This document shows positions 1 to 7,687 of a stretch of 64,000 nucleotides of DNA, piece after piece. This DNA comes from Pseudomonas frederiksbergensis (GTDB taxonomy: Bacteria; Pseudomonadota; Gammaproteobacteria; Pseudomonadales; Pseudomonadaceae): positions 1 to 64,000 of the forward strand of contig NZ_MOBM01000004.1 of the NCBI RefSeq assembly GCF_003732275.1. Reading direction: 5' to 3'. Numbering within the stretch: position 1 is the first letter of the stretch; each line of letters opens with the position of its first letter. A program made the translations under genes and the position numbers. The notes below the pieces were generated by a model. It was not told where the DNA came from and made no database searches. It worked only from the letters and a program-made list of their open reading frames with translations.

Positions 1-53
1 AGTGGGTCAGTTTTCAACCGGTAGGGTGGGTCAGTTTTGCATCGGTACTGACA
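1..53. mobile_element. Terminus of an IS21-like insertion sequence (partial)
   Basis: The first 53 bases look like one end of an insertion sequence. The 13-mer GTGGGTCAGTTTT occurs at 2-14 and again at 26-38, a 24-bp period. Read from the right the end starts TGTCAGTACC, so the boundary is near base 53. Multiple short terminal repeats and a terminal TG...CA are typical of the IS21 family. The boundary is also where the adjoining primase gene loses its expected protein sequence. The transposase genes and the target duplication lie outside the window. Family assignment rests on end structure only. Confidence 0.6.
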
Positions 54-1337
54 AGAACGCAGGGTCCCGAGAAAACTCACGTCGATGGGGTCGCCCGCGA
101 AGCGTTCGTCTTTAAGAATAGCTGTAACCCCGTTTTCCCCTAAAAGCTCCAGCGCAGCATCCAAACAGCCACGTGGTAACGCAACATGTTTGGGGAAGTT
201 CTGGGCACAGCCGATAATCCTTGGCTTGTTCCACACTGACATGCGCATGGCCTGAGCTTTGTAGAACTCAGGATTTTGAAAGGCAGCGAGCCGGACAAGC
301 TGGTTTGCCAATGGCTGTGGCAATTCCGACTTTTCAAAGTAAATTAAGTTAGCCAGCGTGATGTTGACAGCAGCAGGCAACGGGCATGTCAATTTACGTG
401 ATCTCGATTCACGATCTTTCCAAGGTTCTGCATCACCTTCGTCATCGACATAGGCGACCCCTAGAGGGTCCCGATTACCCATCGCCTGGATAATAACGGG
501 CTGGATATCTTCTGGACTCATGCGCTGAATCGATGCCAGGAAGGCCCATTGATCAGGATGAGGCTCAAGCGAGTCGTCTACAAAAACGCTATTGTTTTGG
601 GCCCTGGCCCGCTTTTGCAAAGGGAGCGCGATGAGATTTCCAAAGCCGCCTTTGGGCATATAGTCCTGGTTTGGAAACAGTCGATCATAGGAGCTGAGCG
701 CCAACTGGCGGGTGCGCTCACAGGCATGACTGATGATTGCGGCACCGAGGCGGCGCGCATCGCAGGCAGGAACATTACGCTCAAAGAAAATCCAGCCATG
801 AGCCCCTTGGCCTGAGCGCGATATTTCCAGCGCCACCGGGACGTTCAGCTCATGGCATGACTGCACAAAAGCTTTGGAATCATCACGCCATTCGGCCTCA
901 TCGAAGTCGACCGCCAAAAAATAACAAGTGTCATCAGAGAGTAGGGGGTAGATACCAACGACCACTTCGCCCGCCAGATGGCGATAGACCACCTCATCGG
1001 TCAGCGGAAGCAGCTGGCGGTTACCGCAGTCGCCACATTTAATTCGGGGCTTCTCACAAACGCCAGGCCTCCATTCGTTTGCGCAAGCGGGTGCGTATCC
1101 TGATTTGCCTGCCTTGCTTTCCCAGCGGATGGGATAAACGTCCGTCCTACCACGAAACAAGCTTCGGAATAGGGCAAGCTTTCCATCAGTATCGAGTTGC
1201 TGTGATTGTTCTGCTTGGACAATCGCTATCTTGACTGGCTCAGCAGGCGGGCGCCATTCGATGCCATGAGCATCCAGCAAGGCAACCAATCTTGCATTCT
1301 CAGCCCTTAGCTTCGCCACCAGACTACTGTTTATCAC
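54..1337 (-). pseudogene. AEP-type primase/helicase (TOTE-like), cut by IS insertion
   Basis: This is an open frame of about 428 codons from GTG 1337 down to the IS boundary. It resembles the large proteins that join an archaeo-eukaryotic primase (AEP) domain to a superfamily 2 helicase, annotated as TOTE conflict-system primases. Visible features are a Cys4 zinc-binding set (C85, C94, C101, C104), the catalytic pair in AVDFDE (D144 and D146), a second AEP motif SGQGAHGW (H180), and the family stretch MPKGGFGNLIALPLQ. The frame continues into the IS end (RCKTDPPYRLKTDP), so the helicase half is separated from the primase half. An in-frame TAG lies just upstream of the GTG, and no ATG is available. 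Such proteins are found on mobile islands and are thought to act in replication or conflict; the role here is inferred. Confidence 0.75.
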
Positions 1338-1533
1338 CGCCTTCAGCCTCTACGTCTCAGGTGAAGCCTGTAGCCTCGAGCTACAACCCTCAGTCCATCA
1401 GTAATACATAGAGGTTATCAAACAACAGAGGTTAGGTTCAGGGGCTCAAGAGGTCCGCCCTAATCCCCGTCAAGTCGTTGGCTGGCTCAATCTGCCGGTG
1501 AGGGATACAGAGCGCGCAGTTGCTGGCATTCGG

Positions 1534-1809
1534 CTAACGTGGAAAATTCCAGGATTTTCCTAGGCGCAGAGTGATCAGGCTTGTGATCAGCAGGTAGTAG
1601 TAGCGCGTCGATTTCGAGTTTGAGCTCATGTGATGGTTCAAAAACCAAACGAGATGCTTTCTTTGCCATGTCCATGGATTATCTCGGCTCCAGCGTTCAG
1701 AAATGGCTGCTTGAATAGTCTTGGCCTGGCGGATGTGACGTTCGCGTGTGGCATGTGCGCCAGTCAGTGCCCCAGCCAAGAAGATCTCCATATCGAATGG
1801 TTTATTCAT
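1534..1809 (-). CDS. Small protein coupled to the upstream integrase
   Basis: A 91-residue basic protein whose ATG overlaps the integrase stop codon in an ATGA (1806-1809), so the two are translationally coupled. It has a basic N-terminal half (HATRERHIRQAKTIQ), several Trp residues and the stretch TRYYYLLITSLITLRLGKSW near the C-terminus. I recall similar small ORFs following this integrase type in Pseudomonas islands, which suggests an accessory or DNA-binding partner, but no function is established. A competing 62-codon frame on the same strand (1487-1675) lacks the coupling and is less convincing. Confidence 0.6.
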   Translation of the reverse strand: MNKPFDMEIFLAGALTGAHATRERHIRQAKTIQAAISERWSRDNPWTWQRKHLVWFLNHHMSSNSKSTRYYYLLITSLITLRLGKSWNFPR

Positions 1810-2783
1810 ACCCGACCACCGATGTACGCCGATACCACGTCGATTCGACCGTGTCCCAGCTCATAGCTGATTTGTAAGCGGGCCTCTCGATCAAGGCGTG
1901 GATCGAGGCGCCTGCACCTGCCACCGTTGATGGGCGCTAGGTGATGGGTGATCTGCTCATAGCGTTCGCACGCATAAGCCGCGCGCAGTTCGTGGAAGCC
2001 TTTGAGGTTGTGCGTATGGAGGATATCTCGGGCGGGGCGGACGATTTCCCGTTGGAAATCAAGGTAGCTCTCGTTCGGTGCCAGGAGGTTGCGGCTACCG
2101 TCGGGAGAGACCTGTTCGGCGTACCTGAGCGCTTCGCGAATATGGTCATCCACCGTGATCCAACGAGGCGCGGTTGCGCCGCCGCGGCCACCTTTGGTGC
2201 CGTCCTGGATGTTGATCTTGTCGTAGTGTTCGGCTTCACGCTTGAGTCGCGGTAGGTCGGCCAGAATCGCTTCTCGCAGACGCATGCCAGTGGCACGTGC
2301 CAATTGAGCGATGGCGGCGGCACGCGGATGCTGTTCGCGGAGCGCTTCGACGATGCGCATCACGTGTTCGTGATCTTGGCCTTGAGGATTTGTCGTGCGC
2401 ACGGTGATGCGCTGTGTTCCCAAAGCCTTGCTCGGACTTGGCACTTTCACATATTGATCACCGCGAAGCGCAGCCATGGTCCGATTCACGCTGGACAGCC
2501 GATTTTGTGCGGTAGCGATGGCGAGATCGCTGCGCTCAACCAGGTGACGCAGATGCGCCGCGTAATCCAGCAAGGTCTGCCGATCAATCTGCCGAGCATC
2601 GTTAAACCCCGGGCCATCCTCCGACCGACACCAGCGCACAAACGCCTGCCAGCGATCACCGTGCGCCTTCACCGTGCCGTAATGCCCGCCGCCAAACAGA
2701 TCTTTTAGCGCTTGCGGCCCGGCATAGCTCAGCTGCCGACCATAGCCAAAATTGCGCCCATCCCGTCTACCGACCAACGCCAT
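1806..2783 (-). CDS. Tyrosine recombinase, integrase-domain protein
   Basis: A 325-residue site-specific recombinase. The catalytic core is visible: Arg in ATGMRLREA, the HxxR box in GFHELRAAYA, and the terminal LGHGRIDVVSAYIGG carrying the third histidine and the nucleophilic Tyr. The N-terminal part (KAHGDRWQAFVRWCR) resembles a SAM-like core-binding domain. The ATG at 2783 is preferred over the in-frame GTG at 2789 because the Shine-Dalgarno AGAGGA is 8-9 bases away from it. It differs from the P4-type integrase at 3694-5016 and, with its coupled small partner, probably belongs to another mobile module nested in the island. It looks intact. Confidence 0.85.
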   Translation of the reverse strand: MALVGRRDGRNFGYGRQLSYAGPQALKDLFGGGHYGTVKAHGDRWQAFVRWCRSEDGPGFNDARQIDRQTLLDYAAHLRHLVERSDLAIATAQNRLSSVNRTMAALRGDQYVKVPSPSKALGTQRITVRTTNPQGQDHEHVMRIVEALREQHPRAAAIAQLARATGMRLREAILADLPRLKREAEHYDKINIQDGTKGGRGGATAPRWITVDDHIREALRYAEQVSPDGSRNLLAPNESYLDFQREIVRPARDILHTHNLKGFHELRAAYACERYEQITHHLAPINGGRCRRLDPRLDREARLQISYELGHGRIDVVSAYIGGRV

Positions 2784-3060
2784 GATCACATTCCTCTCGA
2801 AGCCAAACTCTTAAAACCTTCCCCCACGTCATCCCGCCAAGAATGTTGAGTGTTATCAGGGATCAAGGCCCCTGCGACCTGTGAGGGTTGTCCACTAACG
2901 CGGGACTGGCGGCTCCTTACGACCGGGAGCTTGGGCATCTCATGATCTGGCCTCCTGAACACTTCCGAGGAAGTGGGCGGGTGGAGGCTGCATTGGCTGA
3001 CGAGACCAGCGCCGCGAGATCCTGAGTCAGGTGAAGGCAGTGAAGCGACGACCGGGGCAT

Positions 3061-3079
3061 ACCTGACTGTCAGTCAGGT
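3061..3079. repeat. Perfect 19-bp palindrome
   Basis: ACCTGACTGTCAGTCAGGT reads the same on both strands around a central base (9-bp arms). It could be an operator for a dimeric regulator of the island; no regulator is identified. Confidence 0.5.
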
Positions 3080-3211
3080 GCAGTCCATTCCGTGGGCTGC
3101 GGCACCATCATCGGCATCGCTGTTGCTGGTGACATCGGTGTTTGTCGCGCCGATTGTCACGAGGGGGAATGCCGCAAAGCCTGGTACGAGGTGGGCTGCA
3201 GCAGTGGTAGG

Positions 3212-3248
3212 TGCGCCCGTCTCTTTCCGGAAGAAAGAGACGGGCGCA
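3212..3248. repeat. Perfect 16-bp inverted repeat (hairpin)
   Basis: Arms TGCGCCCGTCTCTTTC (3212-3227) and its exact complement (3233-3248) are separated by five bases, CGGAA. No U-tract follows on either strand, so it does not look like an intrinsic terminator. A structured RNA, transfer or replication site, or mobile element end are alternatives. Confidence 0.7.
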
Positions 3249-3484
3249 GGTTGGCGCAATGAAATGGCCACGCGGATAGGTTGCTGCAGGGCAGCTAAAA
3301 AGGGGTATGAGTTGCCGCAGTGGCACTCTGGTAGAAGTAGGCATCCATCACATCGCTGTGACCGTGCGAGCCGCCGGACGCTAATCGCACTTTGGGAGAA
3401 CCACCACGGTGTGGCGTAGCCTTAAAGGTTCTGGCTACCTGGGTTGCTGTCAACGACAGCGCTTTGCCCGATCTTTTCTACGCC

Positions 3485-3574
3485 TGTGGATAATTCGGGT
3501 CAAGTCTCGAATTTTCGGGAGTTCTGCGGCTGTGGATGAAATTATCCACCGGTGGAAATCAGTGGTTTTCCACA
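3485..3574. promoter_or_regulatory. Cluster of DnaA-box-like sites, possible origin
   Basis: Within 90 bases there are TGTGGATAA at 3485-3493 (a perfect DnaA box on the minus strand), TGTGGATGA at 3531-3539, TTATCCACC at 3542-3550, and TTTTCCACA at 3566-3574. Four matches or near matches to TTATCCACA in alternating orientation, on an island that also encodes a primase-like protein, suggest a replication control region. No replication initiator gene is visible in the window. Confidence 0.45.
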
Positions 3575-3607
3575 GACAGTTGCGTGGGCTTTAGATTTTT
3601 TAAGTGA

Positions 3608-3652
3608 GGTCCATCCAAGCAGGGCGGCTTTGCAGCCCTGTTTGGATGGACC
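3608..3652. repeat. 18-bp inverted repeat downstream of the P4 integrase
   Basis: The arms GGTCCATCCAAGCAGGGC (3608-3625) and 3635-3652 pair at 17 of 18 positions, the remaining one being a G-U-type pair, around a 9-base loop. The repeat lies 42 bases past the integrase stop and could end that transcript, but no T-run follows on the minus strand. Confidence 0.55.
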
Positions 3653-3693
3653 CGCGTGGACAAGCGGATCGCTGAGATATGAAGGCCGAGCGC

Positions 3694-5016
3694 TTACTCA
3701 GTTGCGCCACGTTTTGCTTTTAAGCGAGTGACGTTTGGGCCGGTCTGATTGGCGAATTCGCGTGGGCTGACATGCTTCTGCTGATTAGCCTCAAGGTAGC
3801 GACTCCACCAGTTCATGATCAGCCTGCGCTCCTCGATGAACTCGGCCTTGTGGATGTAGGCGGCGCGGACGTTGTTGCGTTCCTTGTGGCTCATCTGCCG
3901 CTCGATGGCTGTGTCCGTCCACAAACTTGACTCGATCAGTGCGCTGCAGGCCATCGAACGAAACCCATGCCCACAGATCTCGGATTTGGTGTCGTACCCC
4001 ATCTTCCTAAGCGCGCTGTTCACCGTGTTTTCGGACATTGGTTTCCAAGACTTGGTATCGCCTGCGAACACCAAGTCAAATTTGCCTGTGATTGCGTGGA
4101 TCTGCTCGAGCAGGGCGATCGCTTGCGGCGATAAGGGTACAAGATGGATATCGCCTGCCATCTTCGTACCCCTTGTGGAAAAGGGTACGCCTTCCAACGC
4201 TGGTCGCGTGTCGGGTATTTCCCAGACACCACGTTTGAGGTCGAACTCGCTCCAGCGGGCGAAGCGCAGCTCGCTGGAGCGTACAAACACGTGCAGCGAC
4301 AGCAAGACCGTCAGCCGGGTAAGTGCGCGGCCTTTATAGGTGTCGATCCGTTCCTGCAATTCAGGCAAGCGCGATAAGGATAAGGCGGGGCGGTGGACGA
4401 CCCGCGAGGCTTTGATCGAGCCTACGAGGTCGTAAGCAGGGTTTACGGTGATAAGCCGGAGGCGCTTTGCCTCGCGCATGATGCTCTGCAGGTAGTTTTG
4501 TACCCTTAAAGCAATGTCTATCGTTCCGCGCTTCTTAATCGCGTCCAGGGGCCGCATAAGGTCGTGGGTATCAAGGTCGACAATGGCGCGGGCGCCGATC
4601 AGCGGGAAGAGGTGAGTTTTGAGGCGACTCATCACTGTCTTGGAATAGTCCGGTGCCCACTTGGCTGACATTTCCGTGTGCCAGCCGAGGGCAACGCTTT
4701 CAAAGGTGCGGCCTTTGATCAGAGCGTCCGTCTTGGCTTGGTTCTTGGCTCCTATAGGGTCAATGCCATCCGCCAGCATTCGCTTGACCTCCAAGCGCTT
4801 GCGGCGCGCATCCGCGAGGCCAACGATGGGGTAGTTGCCGAATGAGGTCAATCCTTCCCGGCCATCAGGTTTGACGTATCTGAGACGCCAGCCTTTGCGG
4901 CCATTGGGTTGGACTAGAAGGTAAAGGCCGTCGCCGTCGAAAAGCTTGTAGGCGCGGTCTGTGGGCTTGGCCGAACGGCAAGCGGCGTCGGAGAGTGGAG
5001 CAGTAGTGCGCGACAT
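3694..5016 (-). CDS. P4-type tyrosine integrase of the tRNA-Asn island
   Basis: A 440-residue phage integrase of the P4/prophage family. It has the N-terminal DUF4102-type arm-binding domain (SDAACRSAKPTDRAYKLFDGDGLYLLVQPNG), a SAM-like core-binding region around residues 100-200 and a catalytic domain with the HxxR box (GHGFRSMACSAL) and the family's Tyr segment (AAYIHKAEFIEERRLIMNWW). The frame is open 57 codons further upstream, but the ATG at 5016 is preceded by GGGAG at the right distance and starts MSRTTAPLSD, a usual start. It sits 163 bases from the 3' end of tRNA-Asn, the classic arrangement in which the integrase inserts its element into the tRNA end. It appears intact. Confidence 0.93.
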   Translation of the reverse strand: MSRTTAPLSDAACRSAKPTDRAYKLFDGDGLYLLVQPNGRKGWRLRYVKPDGREGLTSFGNYPIVGLADARRKRLEVKRMLADGIDPIGAKNQAKTDALIKGRTFESVALGWHTEMSAKWAPDYSKTVMSRLKTHLFPLIGARAIVDLDTHDLMRPLDAIKKRGTIDIALRVQNYLQSIMREAKRLRLITVNPAYDLVGSIKASRVVHRPALSLSRLPELQERIDTYKGRALTRLTVLLSLHVFVRSSELRFARWSEFDLKRGVWEIPDTRPALEGVPFSTRGTKMAGDIHLVPLSPQAIALLEQIHAITGKFDLVFAGDTKSWKPMSENTVNSALRKMGYDTKSEICGHGFRSMACSALIESSLWTDTAIERQMSHKERNNVRAAYIHKAEFIEERRLIMNWWSRYLEANQQKHVSPREFANQTGPNVTRLKAKRGATE

Positions 5017-5107
5017 AAGGGTACTCCCTTTTATCGAACTGACCTTTATCCCAAACTCTACCCTTAAAATGGCTGGTATCCACCGGAATCCGACAGAACG
5101 CCAAAAC

Positions 5108-5136
5108 GAAAAAACCCGCCAGAAGGCGGGTTTTTC
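5108..5136. terminator. Bidirectional intrinsic terminator
   Basis: The stem ACCCGCC-AGAA-GGCGGGT is flanked by A and T runs (5109-5135). It ends the tRNA-Asn transcript on the minus strand and can work both ways. It lies between the tRNA and the integrase start. Confidence 0.8.
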
Positions 5137-5178
5137 GGGGGTTTCAGAGATTTTGAAAGCCTTCTCTGGAACCTTGTC

Positions 5179-5254
<76 letters not shown>

Positions 5255-5435
5255 ATGGCGTCTATGTTACTGATTCAAAAAGAGAAGTCAAGCCTCTGTT
5301 GGCAGTTTGATGTTTTCATCGGATCAGAGGGGGTTATCGGCCATTGGCGGTTACCAGAATCGCGGTAGAGGTCTACCATGGTCGCCCGGAAGTGGTGACA
5401 CGCGCTGCCGGCCCTCAGCCGAAAAGGTATGCGCC

Positions 5436-5483
5436 ATGAATCACCCAAGCCTCGCACCTCAAAACAGTGGGGTGTTCGCATGA
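5436..5483 (+). CDS. Possible 15-residue leader peptide
   Basis: ATG 5436 follows AAAAGG with 8-base spacing and reads MNHPSLAPQNSGVFA to a TGA at 5481-5483 that overlaps the ATG (5480) of the next gene as ATGA. The good ribosome binding site belongs to this short frame, while the next gene has none of its own, so coupling is plausible. It is supported only by local signals. Confidence 0.35.
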   Translation: MNHPSLAPQNSGVFA

Positions 5484-5710
5484 GCATCGCTCAGATCAGC
5501 CTGCCCAAAGGCGTTGGCCCGCACGCCGAGAAACTGTTCGACGCCATCACTCAGGCCGGCACCGCTGACGAATTGAACCGCGCGGGCGGCAAGGCCGAAG
5601 GATTTGTTTTGGGCCTGGAAAGCACCAAGGCAATCAAAAGCCAGGTGGCCGAGTCGCTCTATGTGGCCTATGACGACGCAGCCAGCCAGCGTGCAACCGA
5701 ACTGGCTTAA
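5480..5710 (+). CDS. Conserved hypothetical protein, 76 aa
   Basis: A small soluble protein starting MSIAQISLPKGVGPHAEKLF, Ala-rich and probably helical, without signal peptide or membrane segment. I do not recognise a family. The start at 5480 is chosen over the in-frame ATG at 5429 because 5429 overlaps the only good Shine-Dalgarno, which instead serves ATG 5436 of the short coupled frame. Its TAA overlaps the stop of the convergent membrane-protein gene (5707-5710), so the two genes end tail to tail with no terminator between them. Confidence 0.65.
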   Translation: MSIAQISLPKGVGPHAEKLFDAITQAGTADELNRAGGKAEGFVLGLESTKAIKSQVAESLYVAYDDAASQRATELA

Positions 5711-5907
5711 CCGCCGAAGGTAATGGTGCCGAGCATCAGCTTGGCGTACAGCATCGTGGCGGTCAGTTGCACCAGCCACAACGCCAGGCCGCCAAGGAAC
5801 ACGCCTGCAGCCACTTGCAGCACCAGGTTATTACCGCGTTTGGCCGAGGAGCGGGGCACGAAGTGGTCCAGCTCGTCGCGGTCGGCGCGTAGGTCATCGT
5901 TTTTCAT
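5707..5907 (-). CDS. Small single-pass membrane protein, 66 aa
   Basis: The charged N-terminal part (MKNDDLRADRDELDHFVPRS) is followed by one hydrophobic segment of about 35 residues (LVLQVAAGVFLGGLALWLVQL and beyond), so it is probably an inner-membrane protein. The open frame extends to 6030, but that extension runs through a REP repeat and is unlikely to be coding; ATG 5907 is chosen. No known domain is recognised. Its stop overlaps the convergent gene. Confidence 0.65.
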   Translation of the reverse strand: MKNDDLRADRDELDHFVPRSSAKRGNNLVLQVAAGVFLGGLALWLVQLTATMLYAKLMLGTITFGG

Positions 5908-5943
5908 GTGGGTTCTCAAGAGTTCTCGGGTGTACTCATAACC

Positions 5944-6030
5944 TGTGGGAGCCGGGCTTGCCCGCGAAGGTGGCGGCACATCCAGCATGTGACAGATAGA
6001 CCGCTTTCGCGAGCAAGCCCGCTCCCACAT
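5944..6030. repeat. REP doublet (REPIN-like)
   Basis: Two inverted copies of the TGTGGGAGC(G)GGCTTGC(T/C)CGCGAAG repeat face each other across about 40 bases, which is the usual REPIN arrangement. It lies between convergent or tandem gene ends. Confidence 0.85.
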
Positions 6031-6138
6031 TTTTGATCTGCGTGCAGTCTAGAGCGACCGGTCGCTGAACTGGGAATTATCAAAGACAAATAAAAAACGG
6101 GAAGCCATATGACTTCCCGTTTTCAATCACGCGACGAC

Positions 6139-7335
6139 TCAGATCACCTGAACGATGGCCTTGGTCACGGCGTCGATGTTGCTCTGGTTCAGCGCGGCAA
6201 CGCAGATGCGGCCGGTGTCCAGGGCGTAGATGCCGAACTCGTTGCGCAGACGGGTCACTTGCTCAACCGTCAGGCCGGAGTAGGAGAACATGCCGCGCTG
6301 GCGACCGACGAAGCTGAAATCGCGCTGTGGAGCGTTTTTCGCCAGCAGGTCAACCATCTGGATGCGCATGCCGCGAATCCGCAGGCGCATTTCTGCCAGT
6401 TCCTCTTCCCACTGGGCGCGCAGGACCGGGCTGTTCAGCACGGCGGCGACGATGCTTGCACCGTGGGTCGGCGGGTTGGAGTAGTTGGTGCGGATCACGC
6501 GTTTGACTTGCGACAGCACGCGCGCGCTTTCTTCTTTCGATTCGCTGACGATCGACAGGGCGCCAACGCGCTCGCCGTACAGCGAGAAGGATTTGGAGAA
6601 CGAGCTGGAAACGAAGAAGGTCAGGTCCGATTCGGCGAACAGGCGCACGGCAGCGGCGTCTTCATCGATGCCGTCGCCAAAGCCCTGGTAGGCCATGTCG
6701 AGGAATGGCACGTGACCTTTGGCCTTGACCACTTCCAGCACGTTTTTCCAGTCCGCCGGGCTCAGGTCCACGCCGGTCGGGTTGTGGCAGCAAGCGTGCA
6801 GCACAACGATGGAGCCGGACGGCAGGGCGTTCAGGTCTTCCAGCAGGCCGGCGCGGTTAACGTCGTGAGTCGCAGCGTCATAGTAGCGATAGTTCTGCAC
6901 CGGGAAACCAGCGGTTTCGAACAGCGCGCGGTGGTTTTCCCAGCTCGGGTCGCTGATTGCCACGACGGCGTTCGGCAGCAGTTGCTTGAGGAAGTCGGCA
7001 CCGATTTTCAGTGCGCCGGTACCGCCGACGGCCTGGGTGGTGATGACCCGGCCAGCGGCGATCAGCGGCGAATCATTGCCGAACAGCAGTTTCTGCACAG
7101 CCTGGTCGTAGGCGGCGATGCCGTCGATCGGCAGGTAGCCACGGGAAACGTGTTGAGCGGCGCGAATCGTCTCGGCTTCGACAACGGCGCGCAGGAGTGG
7201 GATTCGCCCCTCCTCGTCGCAGTAAACACCAACCCCCAGGTTGACCTTGTTGGTACGGGTATCGGCATTGAATGCTTCGTTGAGGCCCAGGATTGGATCG
7301 CGTGGTGCCATTTCGACAGCGGAGAACAGGCTCAT
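6139..7335 (-). CDS. Aromatic/aspartate amino acid aminotransferase
   Basis: A 398-residue PLP-dependent class I aminotransferase of the AspC/TyrB type, which moves amino groups between aspartate or aromatic amino acids and 2-oxoglutarate. Visible features are the N-terminal RDPILGLNEAFNADTR segment, HACCHNPTGVD, the PLP-lysine region SSSFSKSFSLYGERVG, and the substrate-binding arginine near the end (TGRICVAALN). Length and spacing are normal for the family. It is divergent from uvrB, an order I recall from other Pseudomonas genomes. AspC, TyrB and PhhC are hard to separate by sequence alone, so no symbol is given. Confidence 0.93.
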   Translation of the reverse strand: MSLFSAVEMAPRDPILGLNEAFNADTRTNKVNLGVGVYCDEEGRIPLLRAVVEAETIRAAQHVSRGYLPIDGIAAYDQAVQKLLFGNDSPLIAAGRVITTQAVGGTGALKIGADFLKQLLPNAVVAISDPSWENHRALFETAGFPVQNYRYYDAATHDVNRAGLLEDLNALPSGSIVVLHACCHNPTGVDLSPADWKNVLEVVKAKGHVPFLDMAYQGFGDGIDEDAAAVRLFAESDLTFFVSSSFSKSFSLYGERVGALSIVSESKEESARVLSQVKRVIRTNYSNPPTHGASIVAAVLNSPVLRAQWEEELAEMRLRIRGMRIQMVDLLAKNAPQRDFSFVGRQRGMFSYSGLTVEQVTRLRNEFGIYALDTGRICVAALNQSNIDAVTKAIVQVI

Positions 7336-7687
7336 TATTGCGGCGGCTCTGAATGGAGTGTGGAGGGACGTGTCGCGCTCCAGCCGAATGCACTAGAGCG
7401 GTGCACAAACGGGGAGCTAGTATAGAGGCCATCACCGATTGATGGCGACAGTCGATTCGGCTTTTACGGTAAGTTTTTCGAATTATTTTTCGATCGTTGG
7501 TCGAGTGATGTCGTCAAAGGTTTTACCCGATGTAGGACGTTTGCCTTGAAAGCGATGGCAATCGGCTCCACATTGAGCACAATCCAGTTTTTTCCTCGGG
7601 CGACATCGGTCGTTTGCGGTCTTTTTCGTTGCTGTCCGGTTTGACCGGACAGGCGCGAATCCCCGCACCGAGAACCGAGAGGTATTT
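7336..7687. promoter_or_regulatory. Divergent control region between aminotransferase and uvrB
   Basis: 350 bases without a convincing gene (the minus-strand frame at 7483-7710 overlaps the uvrB start and looks spurious). A perfect 9-bp inverted repeat CTGTCCGGT/ACCGGACAG (7632-7640 and 7644-7652, 3-base spacer) lies 35 bases before uvrB. No LexA box of the CTG-N10-CAG form was seen. Confidence 0.5.

Larger units (their letters stand above)
2784..3693. other. Non-coding island DNA rich in inverted repeats
   Basis: About 900 bases between the two convergently placed integrase modules hold no convincing gene. Open frames here (for example 2973-3419, plus strand) have no family resemblance or good ribosome binding site. 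The region holds a palindrome at 3061-3079, a perfect 16-bp-stem hairpin at 3212-3248, a cluster of DnaA-box-like 9-mers at 3485-3574, and an 18-bp-arm inverted repeat at 3608-3652. This makes it a candidate replication, transfer or recombination control region. Confidence 0.6.

Noticed and set aside
1487..1675. 62-codon minus-strand frame overlapping the small coupled protein
   Set aside because: The overlapping 91-residue frame starts in an ATGA with the integrase and has a more protein-like, family-like C-terminus.
2973..3419. 148-codon plus-strand open frame in the island non-coding region
   Set aside because: No family resemblance, no good ribosome binding site, and it runs straight through the perfect hairpin and palindrome.
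6109..7425. 438-codon plus-strand frame opposite the aminotransferase
   Set aside because: Antisense shadow of a clear aminotransferase gene; high-GC third positions create such frames.
7632..7652. Possible LexA box before uvrB
   Set aside because: The inverted repeat begins CTG and ends CAG but with 15 bases between, not the 10 needed for LexA.
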